Shown here: positions 7,588-12,174 of the stretch, in pieces
Layout of the letters: every line of letters starts with the position of its first letter
How positions within the stretch are numbered: position 1 is the first letter of the stretch
DNA from: Mariprofundus sp.
Lineage (GTDB): Bacteria; Pseudomonadota; Zetaproteobacteria; Mariprofundales; Mariprofundaceae
Length of the DNA stretch: 12,174 bases
Direction of reading: 5' to 3'
NCBI GenBank assembly: GCA_015485035.1
Contig: WFUI01000200.1
Location: 1 to 12,174 of the forward strand
Program-made: the position numbers and the translations under genes
The notes under the pieces: model-generated
What the model saw: only the letters and a program-made list of their open reading frames with translations
Told to the model about the DNA's origin: nothing
Database searches by the model: none

Positions 7588-8835
7588 TTATGCAGCAGCA
7601 TCAAAGCCATCGGCGTCTGCCAGGGCATCGAATTCTTTCAGGCTCGCATTGATAATACGCGGTTTATTGATGGCATCAGCAATAGCTTCCTGAGTTTTCA
7701 GACCGTTGCCGGTAATACACAGCACAATCGATTCATCGCGCGGCAGTTTGCCCGATTCAATCAGTTTTTTCGCACAACCCAGCGTGACACCACCGGCAGT
7801 CTCGGCAAAAATTCCTTCGGTTTCAGCCAGAAGCTTCATCGCTGCGATTACTTCCTCATCTGAAATATCCTCGGCCCAGCCGCCGGATTCCTTGATAACG
7901 CGATTGGCATAATAGCCATCGGCCGGATTCCCGATAGCCAGCGATTTGGCCACTGTGTCGGCGTGAACCGGATGAATCATATCCGTGCCATCTTTCACCG
8001 ATTTGGAAATCGGCGAGCAACCTGTTGCCTGCGCGCCATATACCGCAGTACCGTTATCTTCGATCAGCCCCAGCTTGATGAATTCCTTGATCGCCTTATC
8101 CACCTTGGTACACAGCGAACCGGATGCCATCGGAACCACCACATGCTTCGGAGCCTGCCAGCCCAATTGTTCCATCATCTCATAAGCCAGCGACTTGGAG
8201 CCTTCGGCATAAAACGGTCGCACATTCACATTCACAAAAGCCCAGCCGTACTTGCCGGCCACTTCCGAACACAGACGGTTCACATCATCATATTTACCCT
8301 TGATGCCAATGATTTTGGTGCCGAAAATACCGGCTCCCAACACCTTGCCCTGCTCCAGATCATGGGGAATAAACACATAGGATTCCAGACCGGCCGCGGC
8401 TGCATTGGCGGCCACAGAGCCAGCCAGATTTCCTGTCGAGGCACAGGCCACGGTTTTGAATCCGAACTCAACGGCCTTGGACAATGCCACAGACACCACA
8501 CGATCCTTGAACGACAGTGTTGGATAACAGACTGAATCGTTCTTGATATATAATTCCGAAACGCCCAGCACTTTTTCCAGGTTTTTCGCACGCACCAGCG
8601 GCGTAAAACCATTCTGCGCCCCGACCGTTGGCTCACCATTGATCGGCAACAGTTCTTTATAGCGCCACATCGTCTGTGGACGTGATTCAATCAAATCACG
8701 GGTAAAGTAACCATCCAGCTTCTCATAGTCATAGACCACTTCCAGAGGCCCGAAACAGAACTCACAAACGTGAGTGGGCTCAATGGCATATTCCTGACCG
8801 CATTCCCTGCACTTCAATGCACGAACAATGTTCAT
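7588..8835 (-). CDS. thrC: Threonine synthase-like PLP enzyme (first gene of SAM-regulated sulfur operon)
   Basis: A 415-residue fold-type II PLP protein. An N-terminal zinc-ribbon-like module has Cys9-X2-Cys12 and Cys24-X2-Cys27; the PLP lysine is Lys110 in PTLSFKDRVV; ASTGNLAGS holds the substrate loop; ITGNGLKT near the C-terminus matches the plant/actinobacterial ThrC class. Canonical threonine synthases read PTGSFKDRG at the lysine, so both glycines are changed here. I set the start at ATG 8835 (GGAG nine bases upstream); the ORF stays open to 8871, but that start would lie inside the terminator. The family converts O-phosphohomoserine to threonine. Its position behind a SAM-I riboswitch and ahead of a sulfur carrier raises the option that it adds sulfur to an activated homoserine instead (inference). 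Confidence 0.88.
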   Translation of the reverse strand: MNIVRALKCRECGQEYAIEPTHVCEFCFGPLEVVYDYEKLDGYFTRDLIESRPQTMWRYKELLPINGEPTVGAQNGFTPLVRAKNLEKVLGVSELYIKNDSVCYPTLSFKDRVVSVALSKAVEFGFKTVACASTGNLAGSVAANAAAAGLESYVFIPHDLEQGKVLGAGIFGTKIIGIKGKYDDVNRLCSEVAGKYGWAFVNVNVRPFYAEGSKSLAYEMMEQLGWQAPKHVVVPMASGSLCTKVDKAIKEFIKLGLIEDNGTAVYGAQATGCSPISKSVKDGTDMIHPVHADTVAKSLAIGNPADGYYANRVIKESGGWAEDISDEEVIAAMKLLAETEGIFAETAGGVTLGCAKKLIESGKLPRDESIVLCITGNGLKTQEAIADAINKPRIINASLKEFDALADADGFDAAA

Positions 8836-8869
8836 GTGCCTTATCTCCAATATCAGCCAGTCCAGAAAC

Positions 8870-8898
8870 AAAAAAACCTCCGCGATAAAGCGAAGGTT
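8870..8898 (-). terminator. Intrinsic terminator of the SAM-I riboswitch
   Basis: On the minus strand AACCTTCGC and GCGGAGGTT pair (nine base pairs, one wobble) around a six-base loop, followed by an unbroken T tract. It sits between the aptamer and the thrC-like start, where a transcriptional S-box expression platform belongs. Confidence 0.9.
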
Positions 8899-8939
8899 GT
8901 ATCAAGAGAGTACACGCAAAGTGTATCAGACGAACAACC
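8895..8939 (-). promoter_or_regulatory. Predicted antiterminator pairing
   Basis: GGTTGT (minus strand, 8939-8934), at the 3' side of aptamer helix P1, can pair with ACAACC (8900-8895), which overlaps the 5' strand of the terminator stem. Pairing is exclusive with both P1 and the terminator. This is the usual S-box logic: SAM bound, P1 forms, terminator forms, operon off. A small TACAC/GTGTA hairpin lies in the loop. Confidence 0.6.
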
Positions 8940-9086
8940 CGCATCATCGCTCCCTCAAGGTTTCCCTCTCAGGCAGGCATTGGCACCATTCTCCTCGGAT
9001 TCTGTTCGTTCAAAATATCAGAACATCCTTGGCCGGTTGCCGCGGTATCATTGGGCCTGCACCCTCCACCGCTCTGGATAAGCCGG
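8939..9086 (-). promoter_or_regulatory. SAM-I (S-box) riboswitch aptamer
   Basis: Read on the minus strand, the leader holds the conserved blocks of the S-box in order: CTTATCCAGAGCGGTGGAGGG (9082-9062, part shown), then ATGATACC and GGCAACC (9041-9035), then GGTGCCAATGCCTGC (8987-8973), then GAGGGAGCGATGATG closing helix P1 with the 5' CCGGCTTATC strand. Spacing and order match the SAM-I family, which binds S-adenosylmethionine and turns off methionine and cysteine genes. It governs the operon starting with the thrC-like gene. Confidence 0.95.
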
Positions 9087-9105
9087 ATTTAATATGTAGC
9101 GGCGA

Positions 9106-9133
9106 ATTATCATGTCCCTGTTACAAAACGCAA
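9106..9133 (-). promoter_or_regulatory. Predicted sigma70-type promoter of the sulfur operon
   Basis: Minus-strand -35 TTGCGT (9133-9128) and -10 GATAAT (9111-9106) with a 16-base spacer. The start site would fall near 9098, about 12 bases before the riboswitch P1 helix, which is where an S-box transcript should begin. Confidence 0.65.
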
Positions 9134-9152
9134 GCCTTATTCGCACAATCCA

Positions 9153-9180
9153 TTGCCAACCTCCTGCAAACCAGCTATGC
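9153..9180 (+). promoter_or_regulatory. Possible plus-strand promoter upstream of mrp leader hairpins
   Basis: TTGCCA (9153-9158) and TATGCT (9176-9181 region) are separated by 17 bases. The match is moderate. It would start a short transcript near 9187 reaching the hairpins and T tract at 9205-9275. Confidence 0.35.
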
Positions 9181-9204
9181 TTCAGGTAACCATTTCCTTC
9201 TCGA

Positions 9205-9275
9205 GCTGCACCTTTCCCTCCCTATCCGGGTGCAGCGATGCCCCGGTTGATTCAGTTCAGCCGGGGCGTTTTATT
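9205..9275 (+). terminator. Tandem hairpins with terminator-like T tract upstream of mrp
   Basis: First hairpin: GCTGCACC (9205-9212) with GGTGCAGC (9229-9236), eight perfect pairs and a pyrimidine-rich loop. Second: an 11-bp stem, 9240-9250 with 9257-9267 (GCCCCGG core), followed by GTTTTATTT on the plus strand. The second has the form of an intrinsic terminator, yet no plus-strand gene lies upstream. It could end a small RNA or act as an attenuator in the mrp leader. Confidence 0.65.
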
Positions 9276-9293
9276 TGCATCTTGCGGAAACCA

Positions 9294-9299
9294 TATAAT
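9294..9299 (+). promoter_or_regulatory. Possible -10 box for mrp
   Basis: A perfect TATAAT, with no good -35 at the proper distance. A second, near-identical block (ACCATATAA, 9308-9316) follows. Placed 70 bases ahead of the mrp start and after the terminator-like hairpin. Confidence 0.35.
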
Positions 9300-9367
9300 C
9301 GCTGAGACCATATAACTTGACAGTTTTACTGGGGATTACGACGATGCCGTCTCTGATGGAGGTTCCC

Positions 9368-10438
9368 ATGCTTGCTGAAGCCGATATTCTTAAAGCCCTT
9401 TCCGGTATTATTGACCCTGATTTCAATAAAGACATTGTCACCCTCGGTTTTGTAAAAAATATCGCCATCAATGACGGTGTCGTTGCCTTCACCATCGAAC
9501 TGACAACACCTGCCTGCCCGATCAAAGAAGAATTTCGCAGACAGGCGGATGAAGCCGTATCTGCACTCCCCGGCGTAAACGAAGTCAACATCACCATGAC
9601 CGCTAAAATGACTCCCGGCCGGAGTAAGGAAGCGATTACCGGCGTCGCCAATATTATTGCCGTGGCATCTGGCAAGGGCGGTGTCGGGAAATCCACCACT
9701 GCCGTGAATCTTGCCGTGGCTATGGCTCAAACCGGTGCCCGCGTCGGATTGCTGGATGCCGATATCTACGGCCCTTCCGTTCCGCGCATGATGGGCCTGG
9801 CGGGCTACAAACCGGAAATCGATTATGACAAGAAGACCTTCTATCCTCTGGAAAATTACGGCGTGAAAACCATATCTATCGGTTACCTGGTAGAGGAGAA
9901 TCAGGCCATGATCTGGCGCGGCCCGATGGTTTCCGGCGCTTTAAGCCAGTTACTCACCGATGTGCTGTGGGGCGAACTGGATTATCTGTTTGTCGACATG
10001 CCGCCGGGAACCGGCGATGTACAGCTGACACTGACCCAGAAAGTGCCCGTGACAGGTGCGGTGATGGTCACCACCCCGCAGGATATTGCTCTGCTGGATT
10101 GTCGAAAAGGTATTGAAATGTTCAAAAAGGCAGGGGTGACCACGCTCGGGATTGTCGAAAACATGAGCCAGTTCATCTGTCCGCACTGCGGTGAATCCAG
10201 CCCGATTTTCGCCGAGGGCGGGGCTGACCGACTCAGTCAGGAATACAACACCAGCGTACTGGCTCATATCCCGCTGGATATATCCATTCGCGAAAAATCC
10301 GACGAAGGTACACCGATTGTGGCTGCCGCACCGGATTCAGAACAAGCCAAGGTCTATCATGCTCTGGCTGGCGAAGTAGCCCGAAAAATCAGCATATTAA
10401 ACAGCCGTAAAATTGATATCCCCGTGATCGTGCAGTAA
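9368..10438 (+). CDS. mrp: Mrp/ApbC family iron-sulfur cluster carrier ATPase
   Basis: A 356-residue cytoplasmic P-loop protein that binds and transfers [4Fe-4S] clusters to apo-proteins. Residues 1-85 form an MIP18/DUF59 domain, with the conserved Cys50 in TTPACP. Then come the deviant Walker A GKGGVGKST (102-110), DADIYGPSVPR (130-140), the Walker B region FVDMPPGTGD (208-217) and the CPHC pair Cys271/Cys274 that holds a bridging cluster in the dimer. I chose ATG 9368 because GGAGG lies five bases upstream and the DUF59 domain starts there; the frame is open back to TTG 9317. Transcribed divergently from the sulfur operon, whose siroheme and radical-SAM products need iron-sulfur clusters (a contextual link only). 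Its stop is one base from the convergent HIT gene stop. Confidence 0.95.
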   Translation: MLAEADILKALSGIIDPDFNKDIVTLGFVKNIAINDGVVAFTIELTTPACPIKEEFRRQADEAVSALPGVNEVNITMTAKMTPGRSKEAITGVANIIAVASGKGGVGKSTTAVNLAVAMAQTGARVGLLDADIYGPSVPRMMGLAGYKPEIDYDKKTFYPLENYGVKTISIGYLVEENQAMIWRGPMVSGALSQLLTDVLWGELDYLFVDMPPGTGDVQLTLTQKVPVTGAVMVTTPQDIALLDCRKGIEMFKKAGVTTLGIVENMSQFICPHCGESSPIFAEGGADRLSQEYNTSVLAHIPLDISIREKSDEGTPIVAAAPDSEQAKVYHALAGEVARKISILNSRKIDIPVIVQ

Positions 10439-10439
10439 A

Positions 10440-10874
10440 TCAGACCCTTCCATAATCAACCGCTGTCATTCCACTATTTGAAAGTAGCGTCCGCATACGC
10501 AGGCATAAAACGTCCGCGTCATGCTGGCTGTATGCAACCGCTGGGAGCTTCCCCCACACCGGTGCCGGCCAGACAGGATCATTCCTGTATCGCACAATAT
10601 GATGAATATGCAATTGTGGCACGACATTGCCCAATGCCGCGATATTGATTTTATCGGCGTTGAATTCTGTTTCGATACACCCGGCCAGCACAGAGGATTC
10701 CCGCATCAGCTGTTGCTGATCCTGATCTGATAGATGGTGGATTTCGCGCACATCCTGCCGCTGCGGCACCAGAATAAACCACGGATAGCGGCTATCATTC
10801 ATCAGTAGCACAACAGAAAGCGGGAAGCGGCCCAGTACAAAACAGTCCTGTTCCAATTGCGGATGCAAAATCAT
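10440..10874 (-). CDS. HIT (histidine triad) family protein
   Basis: A 144-residue protein with the HIT signature as [10 protein letters not shown], in which the first triad position is Gln, as in a subgroup of bacterial HIT proteins, followed by [12 protein letters not shown]. Family members hydrolyse or transfer nucleotides from dinucleoside polyphosphates or nucleotidyl conjugates; the substrate here is unknown. The ATG at 10874 overlaps the stop of the upstream YaiI gene (TCAT on the plus strand), pointing to translational coupling. It is convergent with mrp, with one base between the stop codons and no room for a dedicated terminator. Confidence 0.9.
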   Translation of the reverse strand: MILHPQLEQDCFVLGRFPLSVVLLMNDSRYPWFILVPQRQDVREIHHLSDQDQQQLMRESSVLAGCIETEFNADKINIAALGNVVPQLHIHHIVRYRNDPVWPAPVWGKLPAVAYSQHDADVLCLRMRTLLSNSGMTAVDYGRV

Positions 10875-11329
10875 GCAGCCCCCTTCAAATATCCGGCCAG
10901 AAAACGGTCCAGTTGATTGGCAAATCGTTGCCGGTCCGTATTGCTGAATGCTGCAGGGCCACCCGTAACCACACCTTCTCCGCGCAAATCATCCATAAAA
11001 TTCCGCATACTTAATGCGGCGCGGATATTATTAGAGGTGTACATATCACCTCTCGGATTCAGCGCAAAGCCACCCTTCTCAATCATTCCCGCAGCCAGCG
11101 GAATGTCGGCGGTAATAGCCAGGTCCCCCAGCTCCGCATGGTCGACGATGTAGGCATCGGCCACATCCGGACCCGCATCCACTTTAACGGCATTGATATA
11201 TTCGGATCTGGGGTGTTTAAGTTTTGTATTGGCCACCAGCGTCAAGGGGACACAGACACGATCGGCAGCGCGGAACAGAATATCCTTAATGACTTTGGGA
11301 CAGGCATCTGCATCCACCCAGATATGCAC
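10871..11329 (-). CDS. yaiI: YaiI/YqxD family protein (UPF0178), GTG start
   Basis: A 152-residue protein starting (M)[17 protein letters not shown], the hallmark N-terminus of UPF0178. It also shows [12 protein letters not shown] and the C-terminal segment [20 protein letters not shown] typical of the family. The fold is PIN-like and the aspartates of VDADA may bind metal; the biochemical role is not established. The start codon is GTG, five bases after the stop of the nucleotidyltransferase gene, with only a weak AAGGG before it, so translation probably depends on coupling to the gene upstream. Confidence 0.93.
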   Translation of the reverse strand: MHIWVDADACPKVIKDILFRAADRVCVPLTLVANTKLKHPRSEYINAVKVDAGPDVADAYIVDHAELGDLAITADIPLAAGMIEKGGFALNPRGDMYTSNNIRAALSMRNFMDDLRGEGVVTGGPAAFSNTDRQRFANQLDRFLAGYLKGAA

Positions 11330-11334
11330 AGCCC

Positions 11335-12015
11335 TTAATGTCCCAGCAAACGATTGGCTTTTACCAAATCACAGGGTCTGCCGATATCAAACCAGTAGCC
11401 ATGGTGCACAAGACCTTTACATGCGCCTTTGGCAATCATTTCGCGTATGGAACGGGCCAGTGAAAATACTTCGTCCGTTTCATAATGGCCAAACACCGAT
11501 TCATCCCAGACCGATACACCGGCAAAGGTAAACCGGTCATAACCGCTCATCGACACATCATCGCCATGCAGAATAAAATCACCTTTCTGATGATGTTGTG
11601 GATTATCAACCAGCGCAATGCTGCAACCACCGGCAGGCACCATATGCGCCAGACGGGATATATCAATATCAGCCAGCACATCACAATTGTGAACCAAAAC
11701 AGGACCACTCCCCGGCAACATTGACAGGGCTTTCTTCACACCGCCACCTGAATCCAGCAATGCTTCTTCATAACTGATACAGATATGGCAACCGAACTTC
11801 GATCCGTCACCCAGATAATCTGCCAGTTGATCGGCATGGTGAAAGGCATTCACGGCAATTTCACGCACACCATGTGCCACCAGTCGTCGAATCACATGCA
11901 CAATCGCCGGCTCGCCTGCCACCCGCACCAACGCCTTAGGACGATGGCTGGTCATCCATTTCAACCTTGTCCCCATGCCCGCCGCTAAAATAACAGCGCG
12001 ATCCATTTGCTCCAT
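11335..12015 (-). CDS. MurU-like nucleotidyltransferase (sugar-1-phosphate nucleotidylyltransferase)
   Basis: About 226 residues. The N-terminal nucleotide motif LAAGMGTRL is followed by [13 protein letters not shown], and HNCDVL gives the metal/nucleotide-binding aspartate. Near the C-terminus, [19 protein letters not shown] matches the MurU/short NTP_transferase class. MurU joins UTP to N-acetylmuramate-1-phosphate in cell-wall recycling; a partner kinase AmgK is not seen here. I prefer ATG 12015 because GGGGAG lies six bases upstream; the same motif abuts the alternative ATG 12021, and ATG 12006 is also in frame. It heads a three-gene run with yaiI and the HIT gene. Another sugar or choline-phosphate substrate is possible. 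Confidence 0.85.
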   Translation of the reverse strand: MEQMDRAVILAAGMGTRLKWMTSHRPKALVRVAGEPAIVHVIRRLVAHGVREIAVNAFHHADQLADYLGDGSKFGCHICISYEEALLDSGGGVKKALSMLPGSGPVLVHNCDVLADIDISRLAHMVPAGGCSIALVDNPQHHQKGDFILHGDDVSMSGYDRFTFAGVSVWDESVFGHYETDEVFSLARSIREMIAKGACKGLVHHGYWFDIGRPCDLVKANRLLGH

Positions 12016-12081
12016 GCCCATCTCCCCTTTGCTTTATCCTTAGGGTATTCTGAAAAACTCAGCACCCCCTTAACTAAAATG

Positions 12082-12111
12082 ATTATAAATCTTGAACCGC
12101 AGAGTACGCAA
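12082..12111 (-). promoter_or_regulatory. Predicted promoter of the MurU-like/yaiI/HIT genes
   Basis: Minus-strand -35 TTGCGT (12111-12106), 18-base spacer and a perfect TATAAT -10 (12087-12082). It lies about 65 bases ahead of the gene start. Confidence 0.6.
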
Positions 12112-12120
12112 AGTTGCGTA
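12095..12120. repeat. Partial repeat and short palindrome
   Basis: AACCGCAGAGTACGCAAAG (12095-12113) resembles one arm of the palindromic repeats A and B, with changes. It is followed by, and overlaps, the 16-bp palindrome TACGCAAAGTTGCGTA (12105-12120; seven-base arms), which covers the predicted -35 box. It may be a decayed repeat or an operator. Confidence 0.45.
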
Positions 12121-12122
12121 AA

Positions 12123-12174
12123 ATGAAAATCGGCATGATCACACACACCGGCAATCAACGCCTATGTCCGGAGC
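12123..12174 (+). CDS. Possible start of a divergent plus-strand gene (truncated by window end)
   Basis: ATG 12123 opens a frame that stays open to the window edge (17 codons, beginning MKIGMITHTGNQRLCPE). The beta-strand-like start is credible for a cytoplasmic enzyme, but there is no clear ribosome-binding site and too little sequence to name a family. Confidence 0.35.
   Translation, partial: MKIGMITHTGNQRLCPE

Noticed and set aside
8836..8871. Upstream in-frame ATG of the thrC-like gene at 8871
   Set aside because: It would start translation inside the riboswitch terminator T tract; ATG 8835 has a good ribosome-binding site and begins the zinc-ribbon-like domain.
9238..9315. 25-codon plus-strand frame through the orphan hairpin
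   Set aside because: There is no ribosome-binding site, and the sequence is dictated by the hairpin stem.
9317..9367. TTG start extension of mrp
   Set aside because: ATG 9368 has GGAGG at a good distance and coincides with the start of the DUF59 domain.

Overview
This is a proteobacterial chromosome segment of roughly 50% G+C. It is gene-dense and its largest unit is a minus-strand operon for reductive sulfur assimilation. The combination of a full-length SAM-I riboswitch, a siroheme sulfite reductase, an MIP18-type Mrp and a MurU-like nucleotidyltransferase suggests an environmental, probably autotrophic proteobacterium. A Zetaproteobacterium or a sulfur/iron-oxidising relative is my guess; the sequence does not settle it.

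Minus strand, 9133 down to 1 (transcribed right to left): a sigma70-like promoter, a SAM-I riboswitch with antiterminator and intrinsic terminator, then seven genes. They are a threonine-synthase-like PLP enzyme, a MoaD/ThiS/CysO-type sulfur carrier, a small NIL-domain protein, a CysK-family PLP enzyme, a MoeB/HesA E1-like activating enzyme, a sulfite reductase fused to a TusA domain, and a protein that joins a radical-SAM domain to a DASS/SLC13 anion transporter in one uninterrupted frame. The last gene runs off the left edge with 842 codons visible. Two 72-76 bp palindromic repeats in inverted orientation bracket the MoeB-like gene.

The genes fit one pathway. The transporter half may import sulfate or another anion. 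The reductase makes sulfide. The E1 enzyme adenylates the carrier, which becomes a thiocarboxylate. A PLP enzyme (CysK-like or ThrC-like) then moves the sulfur onto an activated serine or homoserine. This resembles the characterised CysO (Mycobacterium) and HcyS (Wolinella) systems. Control by a SAM-I riboswitch points towards homocysteine/methionine rather than cysteine alone. The carrier ends in Gly-Gly-Lys, so the last residue should have to be removed, but no JAMM peptidase (Mec+/HcyD type) lies in the window.

Plus strand, 9150-10438: an intergenic stretch with two hairpins and a terminator-like signal (candidate leader or small RNA), then an Mrp/ApbC P-loop ATPase. Minus strand, 12015-10440: a MurU-like nucleotidyltransferase, a YaiI/UPF0178 protein and a HIT-family protein, tightly packed and convergent with mrp. 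At the right edge are a promoter, a palindrome and perhaps the start of a divergent plus-strand gene.

Most interesting points: the radical-SAM/DASS fusion; the sulfite reductase with a full Cys-X5-Cys plus Cys-X3-Cys set in both halves and a TusA tail; and the placing of a ThrC homologue first in a SAM-riboswitch-controlled thiocarboxylate operon.
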